From an uncultured Granulicella sp. (GTDB lineage: Bacteria; Acidobacteriota; Terriglobia; Terriglobales; Acidobacteriaceae): DNA of 54,216 nt. The DNA lies in NCBI GenBank assembly GCA_903932155.1, contig CAIZFH010000269.1, positions 1 to 54,216 on the forward strand, written 5' to 3'. This document shows, one piece after another, positions 42,100-50,338 of this stretch. The translations under genes were made by a program, and so were the position numbers. Numbering within the stretch: position 1 is the first letter of the stretch; every line of letters starts with the position of its first letter. The notes below the pieces were generated by a model. That model did no database searches. It was not told where the DNA came from and was given only the letters and a program-made list of their open reading frames with translations.

Positions 42100-42408
42100 A
42101 TGGGCATGTTCAATCCACCTCATCCTGGCGCACTGATTGCCGACATTCTGGAGAATGGCGGCCTGAAGGTGAAAACAGTTACAGGGCTCGCAAAACATCT
42201 TGGCGTAACACGAGCAACTCTTTCGAGGGTCGTCAATGGCAGGTCCGCAGTCTCCGCCGATATGGCGCTGAAGCTTCAGGATGCTTTCGGTATGCGCGCA
42301 GATTTGTGGCTAAGCCTTCAGTGGAAGCGGGACCTGTGGGTGGCATCGCGCAAGAGACGCAAGAAGGTGCGAAGCGTGGTGGCTCCTGAGTATCGGAAGG
42401 TGGCTTAG
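42100..42408 (+). CDS. higA: HigA-type antitoxin (XRE helix-turn-helix)
   Basis: 102 residues. PPHPGALIADILENGGLKV leads into the helix-turn-helix TGLAKHLGVTRATLSRVVNG and MALKLQDAFGMRADLWLSLQ, the standard HigA order. It would neutralise HigB and repress the operon through the upstream inverted repeat. Its last bases overlap the convergent glmM stop by 4. Confidence 0.92.
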   Translation: MGMFNPPHPGALIADILENGGLKVKTVTGLAKHLGVTRATLSRVVNGRSAVSADMALKLQDAFGMRADLWLSLQWKRDLWVASRKRRKKVRSVVAPEYRKVA

Positions 42409-43775
42409 ACGTTTTTCGATTCCGCTGATTGTTGACCCAGTTCCTCGCGGATAGCGGCGGCGATGGCGTTGGCGTGCTGTTGCATCTGCGCCTCGGATTC
42501 GGCTTCGATCATCACGCGCGCCAGCGCCTCTGTGCCGGAGTAACGAATGACGACGCGACCGGAATCTGCCAGCGCAGCCTCGGCTGCGGAGATGGCTGCG
42601 GCAACCGTGGCAATCTCCTCCAGCGGGCGCTTCTCGCGCACCTTCACGTTGACGATCACCTGCGGAAAGGTCTTGAGATCCGCGGTGAGCTCGCCCAGTG
42701 TCTTCCCCGCGCGATGAAGAATGTCCAGCAGCATAAGCGCGGTCAGCAGGCCGTCGCCAGTGGTGCTGCGGCCGGTGAAGAGGATGTGTCCGGACTGTTC
42801 TCCACCCAGCGCCGCGCCGGTGGCCAGCATCTGCTCCAGCACGTACTTGTCGCCCACGGGCGCGCGCAACATCTTGATCCCCGAGCGCTTCAGCGCGGCC
42901 TCCAGGCCCATGTTGGACATGGTGGTCGCCACCACGGTGGAGTTGGTGAGCAGGCCGCGTGCAGCCAGGTCGCGAGCGGCAAGCAGCAGCACCGCATCGC
43001 CGTTGACCACATTGCCATGTTCATCCGCGAAGAGCGCGCGATCTGCGTCGCCATCAAACGTAATTCCCATCGCGGCGTGCTGCTGGACAACCTCCGCGGC
43101 GACAGTCTTTGGATAGAGCGCTCCACACTGCTCGTTGATGTTGCGGCCGTTGGGACTGGCGTGGGTGAGGATAACCTCGCCACCGCCGAGTTCGGCGAAG
43201 AGCTGGGGCGCGATGGAGCTGGCAGCACCATTGGCGCAGTCGATGACAATGCGACGGCTATCGAGTGAAAGATCGGGAACAGCGCCCAGCAACGAGCGAA
43301 TATACTCGGCGCGGTCGGCTTCATTGACGGAAAGACAGTTGTGAGTTGTGAGTTGTGTGTTGTGAGTTGATGACTCAATGCGGCGGAAGATCTCGGCTTC
43401 GATGGCCAGTTCCGTCGCGTCGGGCAACTTGTATCCATCGGACCCGAAGAGCTTGATGCCGTTATCCACCCAGGGATTGTGCGAGGCGGAGATCACGATA
43501 CCCGCCGCAAATTTGTGCACGCGGGCAAGGTACGCGATGGCAGGCGTGGGAATCACTCCCGCACTCTCCACGCTGGCGCCGCCTGCAACCAGGCCTGCGG
43601 TCAGCGTGGCGGCAATCCAGTCGGAGGACTCGCGCGTGTCCTGCCCAATTAGGATGCGCGGCGAATCGCCTATGTGATGCGCCAGCGCGAGACCGACAAT
43701 GTGGACGGTGGCTGGGTCGAGCGGGAACTGGCCGGCGACACCACGAATGCCGTCCGTACCAAACAGCTTCTTCAT
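42405..43775 (-). CDS. glmM: Phosphoglucosamine mutase, with a heptamer-derived loop
   Basis: 456 residues. The phosphoserine loop VISASHNPWVDNGIKLFGSDG is intact (active Ser about residue 98), as are TFDGDADRALFADEHGN (metal loop) and GGEQSGHILF (sugar-binding loop). It converts glucosamine-6-phosphate to the 1-phosphate for cell-wall precursor synthesis. Residues STHNTQLTTHNC (about residue 140) are encoded by tandem 7-base units at 43338-43372 and replace a loop that is variable in the family. The catalytic core is unaffected, so the enzyme should be active. GGGGAG lies upstream of the ATG. Confidence 0.94.
   Translation of the reverse strand: MKKLFGTDGIRGVAGQFPLDPATVHIVGLALAHHIGDSPRILIGQDTRESSDWIAATLTAGLVAGGASVESAGVIPTPAIAYLARVHKFAAGIVISASHNPWVDNGIKLFGSDGYKLPDATELAIEAEIFRRIESSTHNTQLTTHNCLSVNEADRAEYIRSLLGAVPDLSLDSRRIVIDCANGAASSIAPQLFAELGGGEVILTHASPNGRNINEQCGALYPKTVAAEVVQQHAAMGITFDGDADRALFADEHGNVVNGDAVLLLAARDLAARGLLTNSTVVATTMSNMGLEAALKRSGIKMLRAPVGDKYVLEQMLATGAALGGEQSGHILFTGRSTTGDGLLTALMLLDILHRAGKTLGELTADLKTFPQVIVNVKVREKRPLEEIATVAAAISAAEAALADSGRVVIRYSGTEALARVMIEAESEAQMQQHANAIAAAIREELGQQSAESKNV
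43338..43372. repeat. Heptanucleotide tandem repeat (GTTGTGA)n inside glmM
   Basis: Five consecutive 7-base units: GTTGTGA, GTTGTGA, GTTGTGT, GTTGTGA, GTTGATG. In glmM (opposite strand) they encode a Thr/His/Asn/Gln-rich loop. Clearest member of the repeat family in this window. Confidence 0.8.
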
Positions 43776-43910
43776 CGAAATCTATCTCCCCATCTATTAT
43801 CAGGCGTATGCAGGCGCGCTGTATTGCGCCTCTTGGGTAAACCCAGCCCTTGCGCAATAAGTTGCATATTAATTTTTTTGCAGCCGTTCTGCACACTGCT
43901 CTTCGTGCCT

Positions 43911-44402
43911 TTAGCCACTGGTGAGCCGACGATATTCAAAGTACATGCGCAGACGCCAGTGCACGATCATTCCGAAGGCAAGGACAAAGAAGAGCGCGGC
44001 CGTCTGTTTCACATCCACGAACTTGTCGAGGTAGCTGTGGGCAAGTATCCTGATCGCCGCGAGTACGATGACTACCAGAAAAAATGCGTTGGAGCGCTGC
44101 ATCATGATGACATCGCCATCGCGCACCAGGCGCGACGTGCGCAGCAGTGGATACGCGAGTACGATCGCCCCCAGCAGAAATGCATAGAGTGCCCAAAGCA
44201 AAGGGAAGCGGAAGTCCGGGACCAGAAACATGCAGAATCCCGTTGCCATGCCGATGGGCGGGATGAGGATTTTTTTTGTTGTGACGGCAGTGCGGCCCTC
44301 CTGTACGCGCCACACCATCACCGCAGAGGCCCCCACGAGTGAAGCGAGCAGCGACAGTTCACGAAGAGGCAAGCGCAGGAATAAATCGCGGAAAGGCAAC
44401 AT
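43911..44402 (-). CDS. CcdC-like / DUF1453 membrane protein
   Basis: 163 residues with four or five helices (LSLLASLVGASAVMVWRVQE, AFFLVVIVLAAIRILAHSYL). The C-terminal block QTAALFFVLAFGMIVHWRLR is typical of the CcdC/DUF1453 family, linked in Bacillus to cytochrome c maturation although its role there is not firmly defined. No other cytochrome maturation gene is near, so the function remains open. Confidence 0.72.
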   Translation of the reverse strand: MLPFRDLFLRLPLRELSLLASLVGASAVMVWRVQEGRTAVTTKKILIPPIGMATGFCMFLVPDFRFPLLWALYAFLLGAIVLAYPLLRTSRLVRDGDVIMMQRSNAFFLVVIVLAAIRILAHSYLDKFVDVKQTAALFFVLAFGMIVHWRLRMYFEYRRLTSG

Positions 44403-44503
44403 GAGAACTCTCGAAGGAAGTTGGGTACAGGGCCCGGTGAGTGATGGAACTCTCTGGTTCCATTATGCCGTGTTGCGCGGCTTCCCGCTGACACGGGACC
44501 CGG

Positions 44504-46024
44504 TCATGCACCGCTGGTGGACTTGACCTCGGCAGTCACGGAGCCGTTGGCAAGGCGTGCGCGGATGGTCTGGCCGGGCATAGCCTCCGATGCGTTGCGC
44601 AGCAACTGGCCCGCGCCTGTCCCGTTTTCGATATAGACCAGCGCGTAGCCGCGATTCAACACCGCCAGCGGTGAGAGCGCGTCGAGGCGGGCGGCGGCGC
44701 GGTCGAGCCGGGTGCTTCGCGCGGCATGTGAGGTGAGGGCGATGCGGCGCAGCGACTGGCTGGCTGCTTCCAGGCGGCGCTGCGCAAGAACCAGCCGGAC
44801 GGATGGGTTGTGGCGTTCCAGTCGCGCAGTGATTCCGGCAAGATGACTGGAGCGCTCGCGCACTCGGCGATTGGCGACCAGAGCCAGGCGGTGGCGCAGG
44901 TCGTCCAGGCGTTGACCGCGGCGGCCAAGGAGCGCTTGCAATCGATTTTGTATCTGAGCAACTGAAAGCGCGGTGAAGCGCTGCCGCGCCTGCATCAGTT
45001 GGTAGCGGACAGCTCGGCGGATGCGTGCATCCAGCGCCGCAACCCTCTCCACAATGCCGTGCTGCGCGGCAGTGATCAGTTCGGCGGCGGCAGAGGGCGT
45101 GGGCGCGCGCAGATCGGCTACAAAATCCGCGATAGTGAAGTCGGTCTCATGGCCGATTGCCGAGACAACCGGAAGCGCGGAGGCCGCAATCGTGCGTGCA
45201 AGGGACTCGTCGTTGAAGCTGGCAAGATCTTCCAGCGAACCGCCTCCGCGTGCAATCAGGATCAGGTCGACTCTCCCGTCGTGTTTGTTTGGCGCGCTCT
45301 GATTGAACCAGCGGATTCCCGCAGCCACCGAGGCGGCGCATTCGGGGCCTTGTACAGTCGCCGGATACACCAGCAGGTTCAAGCGTGCGTGACGGCGGTG
45401 AACGATCTTGATGATGTCGTGGAGGACTGCGCCGCCCGTGGAGGTGATGACGCCAACCGTACGGGGAAATGCAGGCAGCGGCCGCTTGCGGCCCGTGTCG
45501 AAGAGTCCTTCGCCAAGCAGGCGCGCCTTCAGTTGTTCGTACGCCAGTTGCAAGGCCCCCGCGCCACGCAACTCCAGCGTTTCGGCCACCAGTTGCAACT
45601 GGCCGCGCGATTCGTAGACAGAGACGCGGCCACGCACCAGCACCGCCTGGCCATCCTCCGGCTGGAGGCGGAGAAGCTGTGCCTGGCGGCGAAAGAGCAC
45701 CACTGGCAACTGTGCCTCGCCGTCTTTCAAGGTGAAGTAGACATGGCCTGATGGGGCCACGCGGCAGTTGGATATCTCGCCTTCCACCCAAAGGTCAGCG
45801 TAGTCGATCTCCACGTGCTGACGGAGGTCGTTGACCAGCTCACGCACACTCCACGGCGCTGCCGCGCTGCCGCTTCGCGGTTCCAGGTTCGTGGTTCGTG
45901 CTTCAAGGGAGGAGTCGAGAACTTCAGGTCTGGCAGGTTGCTGGTGCGCGCGCTTGCGCGTGGGTTCCAGCCAGAGACCGGCCAGCGTTCCCTGACGGCC
46001 ATCGCTATCAGACTGGTTCGCCAT
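44504..46024 (-). CDS. xseA: Exodeoxyribonuclease VII large subunit
   Basis: 506 residues from ATG 46024; longer frames run into nadD. The N-terminal OB fold reads SVRELVNDLRQHVEIDYADL, WVEGEISNCRVAPSGHVYFT and KDGEAQLPVVLFR. The nuclease domain has VGVITSTGGAVLHDIIKIVH, RGGGSLEDLASFNDESLART and SAIGHETDFTIADFVADLRA. It degrades single-stranded DNA with the XseB subunit, which is not adjacent. The variable lead-in (SSLEARTTNLEPR) is encoded by 7-base repeats. Confidence 0.95.
   Translation of the reverse strand: MANQSDSDGRQGTLAGLWLEPTRKRAHQQPARPEVLDSSLEARTTNLEPRSGSAAAPWSVRELVNDLRQHVEIDYADLWVEGEISNCRVAPSGHVYFTLKDGEAQLPVVLFRRQAQLLRLQPEDGQAVLVRGRVSVYESRGQLQLVAETLELRGAGALQLAYEQLKARLLGEGLFDTGRKRPLPAFPRTVGVITSTGGAVLHDIIKIVHRRHARLNLLVYPATVQGPECAASVAAGIRWFNQSAPNKHDGRVDLILIARGGGSLEDLASFNDESLARTIAASALPVVSAIGHETDFTIADFVADLRAPTPSAAAELITAAQHGIVERVAALDARIRRAVRYQLMQARQRFTALSVAQIQNRLQALLGRRGQRLDDLRHRLALVANRRVRERSSHLAGITARLERHNPSVRLVLAQRRLEAASQSLRRIALTSHAARSTRLDRAAARLDALSPLAVLNRGYALVYIENGTGAGQLLRNASEAMPGQTIRARLANGSVTAEVKSTSGA
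45879..45906. repeat. Heptanucleotide tandem repeat (GGTTCGT)n inside xseA
   Basis: Four 7-base units: GGTTCCA, GGTTCGT, GGTTCGT, GCTTCAA. In frame within the non-conserved N-terminus of XseA. Confidence 0.65.
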
Positions 46025-46050
46025 ACCGATTGAGTCTAGCATCGCCGCAA

Positions 46051-46713
46051 TCAGCGATAGAGGCCGTGGGCCTGGATATAGGCGGCGACGGCGGGGGGAA
46101 GCAGTCCTGGGCAGGCATCCCCTGTTTGCAGCCTGCGACGAAGTTCCGTGGCTGAGACGTCCTCGTGGACGGTGGTGAGCAGGTGGACGCGGGAGCGCTG
46201 GCCGGCCGTAAGGGCGAGCGGCGAAAGGTGTGATTCGCTGAGAGGGAATTCGGGCCGGCTGACTACAATCCACTCGGCTATCTCCAGCAGGCGATCCGGT
46301 GAACGCCAGCGGCGAAGATCAAGAAAGCTGTCGGCGCCGGTGAGTACGAACAGAGACGCGCCTGGCAACTGGTGTGCGAGTGCGGCCAGCGTGTCTACGC
46401 TGTAATTTGCAGAGCCATCCGGATGTGGAGCATCTAGATCGGAGACGGCAAAGCGGGGATCGCGGGAGTTGCCGGCTGCGGCATGTAGCTCCTCCGCCGT
46501 GGGTCGTGGTTCTGTCCCGTCTTCAAGCGCAAGGCGAACCATGGCGAGACGATCGGTGTAGGAGGCAATGGCCGCTTCGTGTTTCAGAGGCTGATTGCCG
46601 ACGGGAGCGAACAGCACGCGGTCCAGCGCATAGGCGTCTGCCGCGGCACGGGCCAACCGCAGGTGAACGCGGTGGATAGGGTCGAATGTGCCGCCGAAGA
46701 ACGCTACGCGCAT
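46051..46713 (-). CDS. nadD: Nicotinate-nucleotide adenylyltransferase
   Basis: 220 residues. N-terminal nucleotidyltransferase motif GGTFDPIHRVHLRLARAA (HxGH-type motif, residues 14-17 = H-R-V-H), later VLTGADSFLDLRRWRSPDRL, VVSRPEF and the C-terminal SATELRRRLQTGDA, LLPPAVAAYIQAHGLY. It makes nicotinate adenine dinucleotide on the way to NAD. In the family the third position of HxGH is glycine; here it is valine, although both histidines remain. A TAGCAT box lies 6 bases before the ATG, with no Shine-Dalgarno sequence. Confidence 0.93.
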   Translation of the reverse strand: MRVAFFGGTFDPIHRVHLRLARAAADAYALDRVLFAPVGNQPLKHEAAIASYTDRLAMVRLALEDGTEPRPTAEELHAAAGNSRDPRFAVSDLDAPHPDGSANYSVDTLAALAHQLPGASLFVLTGADSFLDLRRWRSPDRLLEIAEWIVVSRPEFPLSESHLSPLALTAGQRSRVHLLTTVHEDVSATELRRRLQTGDACPGLLPPAVAAYIQAHGLYR

Positions 46714-46977
46714 TCTGTCATGCTAGTGCATTCTCCCAGGCGCCGTGCTAAGCCTGTTCTGACAATATGGTTTCTTCTAGAGAAGCTCATCCGTTGATCA
46801 TGAGATACGCTCTCCAGGCTGCAATACTGCTCGAGCAAAGCCTCGAAGAGTAGGACTGGGATTGATTGGATGAATAGAGAGGAGTTGTGCAGAGGGGGAG
46901 GCAGGGCAATAACTGAAACACCACCCCCTCAGGGCACTGCTCTGAAAGGGTGGCGCAGTTCAAACTTGCAGTGTCAG
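46714..46977. other. Spacer with hairpin after the beta-barrel gene
   Basis: No gene seen. A hairpin CCACCC...TCAG / CTGA...GGGTGG (46921-46953) lies just after the stop of the 46978 minus-strand gene and may terminate it; there is no T-tract. Confidence 0.45.
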
Positions 46978-47622
46978 TTACCGCTTTGAGCGGAAGACGA
47001 TGCCTGTGCCTACGGTGATCATGTAGTTGCTCTGACCAGGGCCGGCACCGCCCTGATAATAGCCGGTGGGATAACTATCCAGGCTGCCTCCGCTTAGCTC
47101 CACTACGCGCCAGTCTAGATTCTTGGACTTCTTGGTGAACGGGCGATCCAGGCCAAGGCTGAATTGATAGATCATGTTGTTGTTGTAACTGTTCCGAAAC
47201 GCGTTCTTGGTATGACCAATGCCGAAACCGCCTTGCAGATATGGAGTCGTGTTCAGCATGTACTTCTGCGGTAGTGGCTTCTTGAGAGCGATGCGCAGAC
47301 TCAGGATGCCATCCTCGCGGTCGATCTGGGACCCGTATACGCTACGGCGGAAGATGTCACCGCGACCGTCGAGGCCGATAGCAACATGCCAGGTCTTGTA
47401 CTTGCTGACCCGGGGCAGGCGATTGAAGTCATAGTAAACGCCGTAGGTGGCCCCGGCCAGCCAGAGACTGTCGATGTTCTGGCTGTTCGCATGGGCTGGG
47501 AGGTTCACTCCCTTTTGTGTGAATAGCTGGCCGTCCGCGGTGACATAGACTCCAGTTTGAGCATGGGAATAGGAGGAAGCAACAGCAACGGAAAGAACAA
47601 GAGCTATGGTTCGCAGTTTCAT
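46978..47622 (-). CDS. Small outer-membrane beta-barrel protein (paralog A)
   Basis: 214 residues with signal peptide MKLRTIALVLSVAVASSYSH-AQTG. Alternating hydrophobic/hydrophilic strands (TWHVAIGLDGRGDIFR, YLQGGFGIGHTKNAF, YMITVGTGIVFRSKR), ending in a typical barrel C-strand. It shares the start (MKLRxIAxV, HAQTG.Y) and the end (TxSxGxVFxF-type) with the gene at 47891, and both contain YxVYYDF / GGYYDF. Function unknown. Confidence 0.75.
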   Translation of the reverse strand: MKLRTIALVLSVAVASSYSHAQTGVYVTADGQLFTQKGVNLPAHANSQNIDSLWLAGATYGVYYDFNRLPRVSKYKTWHVAIGLDGRGDIFRRSVYGSQIDREDGILSLRIALKKPLPQKYMLNTTPYLQGGFGIGHTKNAFRNSYNNNMIYQFSLGLDRPFTKKSKNLDWRVVELSGGSLDSYPTGYYQGGAGPGQSNYMITVGTGIVFRSKR

Positions 47623-47890
47623 CGGTGTTCCTTTTGCGAGGAGTTGTTAGCGCACCGATGAGCATATAGAAATGGAACGCCAATGTCAGCAAATTTTTAT
47701 AGTGGAAAGATTTGGGGGCCGGAACCAAGGCGGGCTGTGCTGCATAGGAGGGGACTCTAACAGGCAAATATCCGGGAATGAGGCCCTTCTGAGCGAAGAA
47801 AAATGAAAGAAACAGCCAGGGTTTCCCCTTCACGGGCGCTCAGGACAGGGAACAGCCCAAACAGAGGAGCACTGAGATGCGGGAACGTCC
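47623..47890. other. Spacer between the two barrel genes
   Basis: Contains the promoter and leader of the 46978 gene; the sequence GAGGAGTTGTTAGCGC is near its start. Nothing else recognised. Confidence 0.35.
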
Positions 47891-48475
47891 CTAGAAGCAG
47901 AAGACCAGGCCGGAGCTGAAGGTGATCTGCTTGGACGCGGGGATGTTGATGGTTCCGCCTGCGCCGACGACCCCGCTGCTTACCGTGGTCACAGCTCCAT
48001 AGCCGAGTTCGATGACGCGGAAGTCGATGTGCTTCTGTAGGGTATAGTCGATGCCGCCGTAGAGGGCATAATCGAACTTGCTGACATGAACGGTGCTGAC
48101 AGGAGGCTTCGTGGTGGCAACGCCGAACAAGAACTCAGCGTACGGCTTGATGGGGCGAGTGAAGGGCTTGGCGGAGACGCGCCCGCCAAGCAGGAAGCTC
48201 CTGAACATGGCATTGTTGGCGTGCAGATCGGACTCGCGCATGTCGAATCCAGCCGAGACCGACCCGCTGTGGTAGAAGTCGTAGTAGCCGCCAAAGGTAT
48301 AGCCGTAAAAAACCTGGGAAGTCGAGTTCTGGCCGAGAAAGGCAAATGGGCCGTTGTCCGCCGCAGAGTTGCTGACGCGGATGGCGACGGGGTTGAAATA
48401 GAGGCCGGTCTGGGCATGGGCCGCGACGGTCGCGAAAGCCAGGACTGCGACTGCGGCAATGCTGCGAAGCTTCAT
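47891..48475 (-). CDS. Small outer-membrane beta-barrel protein (paralog B)
   Basis: 194 residues with signal peptide (IAAVAVLAFATVAAHAQTGL). Barrel-like strands throughout (VFYGYTFGGYYDFYHSGSVS, FRSFLLGGRVSAKPF, KQITFSSGLVFCF). Paralogous to 46978-47622: same signal peptide start, same YYDF block and same order of strands. Likely a tandem duplication. Function unknown. Confidence 0.75.
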   Translation of the reverse strand: MKLRSIAAVAVLAFATVAAHAQTGLYFNPVAIRVSNSAADNGPFAFLGQNSTSQVFYGYTFGGYYDFYHSGSVSAGFDMRESDLHANNAMFRSFLLGGRVSAKPFTRPIKPYAEFLFGVATTKPPVSTVHVSKFDYALYGGIDYTLQKHIDFRVIELGYGAVTTVSSGVVGAGGTINIPASKQITFSSGLVFCF

Positions 48476-48602
48476 GGGAAATCCTCAAATTAATACGGGA
48501 TGCTGACACCGCTCCGCATGCCGGCGTGGCCTGCGACAGAAGCGCACTTCCAAGTCTATAGAAAGATTCGATTGCAGGCGCGGCATTGCAGGAAGCGGTG
48601 AA

Positions 48603-49745
48603 CTATCGCGCTCTGCCGCGGGCGTGTGGCGCGGGCGGTGGATAGGCAGGCTTGCGCTTCGCGGGCCTGCCGGCTGCAGGGGTTGGCGACTTTGGTTCGC
48701 CCAGGTCGATCGGCGTGGGGCGATGTGCGGCCACCATCTCGCTGATCGCGTACTTTAGCGGCTCAATACCCTCGCCCGTCACTGCGGAGATGGCATAAAA
48801 GGCAAGCTTGCGGCGTTTCGCATAGGCGGTCAGTTTCTTCAGCTTGGCTGGATTGGCGACATCGATCTTGGCAGCCACCAGAATCGTCGGCTTGGCGGCC
48901 AGCGCGGGATCGAAGGTGGCCAGCTCCGCGGTGATCACTTTGAAGTCGGCAACCGGGTCGGGACGGTCGTTTCCACCATCCACTCCACTCGAGTCGGAGA
49001 CATCCACCAGGTGGACAATCACCGAAGTCCGCTCGATGTGCTTGAGGAACTGAATACCGAGCCCCGCGCCCAGGTGCGCCCCTTCTATCAGGCCCGGCAG
49101 ATCGGCCACGGTGAAGGACTGGATGTGGGGGAACTCGCCTACTTGAACCACGCCGAGATTGGGCTGCAGTGTTGTGAAGGCGTAGTTGGCGATCTTGGGC
49201 CGCGCGGCGGACAGGCGCGAGATCAGTGTGGATTTGCCCACATTGGGGTAGCCTACCAGGCCGGCATCGGCCAATAGGCGTAGCTCCAGGCGGTAACTGC
49301 GTTCCTCTCCGGAACGGCCCAGCTCGTGCTCGCGCGGCGCCTGGTGGGTGCTGCTGGCAAAGTGCTGGTTGCCGCGTCCGCCGCGTCCGCCGCGGGCGAT
49401 CACAATGGTCTCGTTGGGGCGGCTGAAGTCATGTACCAGCTCGCCGGTGGCATCGTCGTACAGCAGCGTGCCAACCGGGACGTTCAGCGTGAGGTGCTCC
49501 CCCGCCGCGCCCGACATGTTGGAACCCAGGCCATGGCCTCCGCGCTGTGCCTTGTGCTCCGGGTTGAAACGGAAGTGGACCAGTGTGTTGTGCGATAGCA
49601 GGGACGACATCAGTACATCGCCGCCGTGGCCACCATCGCCTCCGGAAGGTCCTCCCCGGGGTACGAACTTCTCGCGCCGAAAGGCCATGCAGCCATTGCC
49701 GCCGTCTCCGGCATGAACGCGAATTTTGGCTTCATCGATAAACAT
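48603..49745 (-). CDS. obgE: GTPase ObgE/CgtA
   Basis: 380 residues. The glycine-rich Obg domain (residues 1-158) contains [20 protein letters not shown] and [20 protein letters not shown]. The GTPase domain has G1 [16 protein letters not shown]3 [16 protein letters not shown] and G4/G5 [26 protein letters not shown]. The C-terminus is a short Pro/Arg-rich tail. It takes part in 50S ribosome assembly and stress signalling. Normal length; monocistronic here. Confidence 0.95.
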   Translation of the reverse strand: MFIDEAKIRVHAGDGGNGCMAFRREKFVPRGGPSGGDGGHGGDVLMSSLLSHNTLVHFRFNPEHKAQRGGHGLGSNMSGAAGEHLTLNVPVGTLLYDDATGELVHDFSRPNETIVIARGGRGGRGNQHFASSTHQAPREHELGRSGEERSYRLELRLLADAGLVGYPNVGKSTLISRLSAARPKIANYAFTTLQPNLGVVQVGEFPHIQSFTVADLPGLIEGAHLGAGLGIQFLKHIERTSVIVHLVDVSDSSGVDGGNDRPDPVADFKVITAELATFDPALAAKPTILVAAKIDVANPAKLKKLTAYAKRRKLAFYAISAVTGEGIEPLKYAISEMVAAHRPTPIDLGEPKSPTPAAGRPAKRKPAYPPPAPHARGRAR

Positions 49746-49821
49746 CTTCTGCCCCCAGTGTATCGGATGCGGAAGTGACCCAAGGCTTCCGCGGTCAAAC
49801 CAGAAGCACTATGCTGTGCGG

Positions 49822-50334
49822 ATGTACGATGGATGCATGAAATATCTGATCGCTCTTCTGGCAATAGCAGGCATCGTGGTCAGTTCCATGGCGCTGCACG
49901 TCCACCTGATGGATTCCAACGCCGCGCCGCCATGCGCCGTCTCCGAACACTGGGACTGCGGAGCAGTGGGCCACAGCCGCTACTCGTGGTTTCTTCCCAA
50001 GACGATGGACGAGATGGTCGGCGACGCTCCAACAAGCGGGCTGCACGTCCCGGTGGCCGCGCTCGGCATTGCGGCCTATGCCCTGATCGCAATCCTGGCA
50101 CTGATGGGCCGGATGTGGCTGGTCTTCGAGATCGCCCAGGTGGGCTTCCTCTTCGCCGCGTTCCTCAGCTACATCGAGGCCTACATCCTGGAGAAGTGGT
50201 GCATCTACTGCGTCTGGTCGCAGGCCATCATCGCGGCAATTCTGCTGCTCAGCATAGTGGCTCTGTTGCTCCAGTGCAAGAAGAGGCGCTGCGCCTGCGC
50301 TTGCGGGGTTTCTCCTGCTGTGCCAGTAGAATAG
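49822..50334 (+). CDS. Vitamin K epoxide reductase (VKOR) family protein
   Basis: 170 residues from ATG 49822, or ATG 49837. VKOR features: PPCAVSEHWDCGAVGHSRYS (the loop Cys pair and Ser), then VPVAALGIAAYALIA and the active-site CxxC in LEKWCIYCVWSQAIIAAILL; four hydrophobic helices. In bacteria VKOR oxidises DsbA-type proteins and passes electrons to quinone. No partner DsbA gene is adjacent. A TATGCT box lies 6 bases before ATG 49822 and no ribosome binding site exists, which supports that start. The next gene starts 4 bases after the stop. Confidence 0.87.
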   Translation: MYDGCMKYLIALLAIAGIVVSSMALHVHLMDSNAAPPCAVSEHWDCGAVGHSRYSWFLPKTMDEMVGDAPTSGLHVPVAALGIAAYALIAILALMGRMWLVFEIAQVGFLFAAFLSYIEAYILEKWCIYCVWSQAIIAAILLLSIVALLLQCKKRRCACACGVSPAVPVE

Positions 50335-50338
50335 AACT

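Noticed and set aside
43338-43372. CRISPR or VNTR array
   Set aside because: Units are 7 bases without spacers; not a CRISPR array.
46025-46273. Long N-terminal extension of xseA
   Set aside because: It lies over nadD and has low-complexity sequence; exonuclease similarity starts after 46024.
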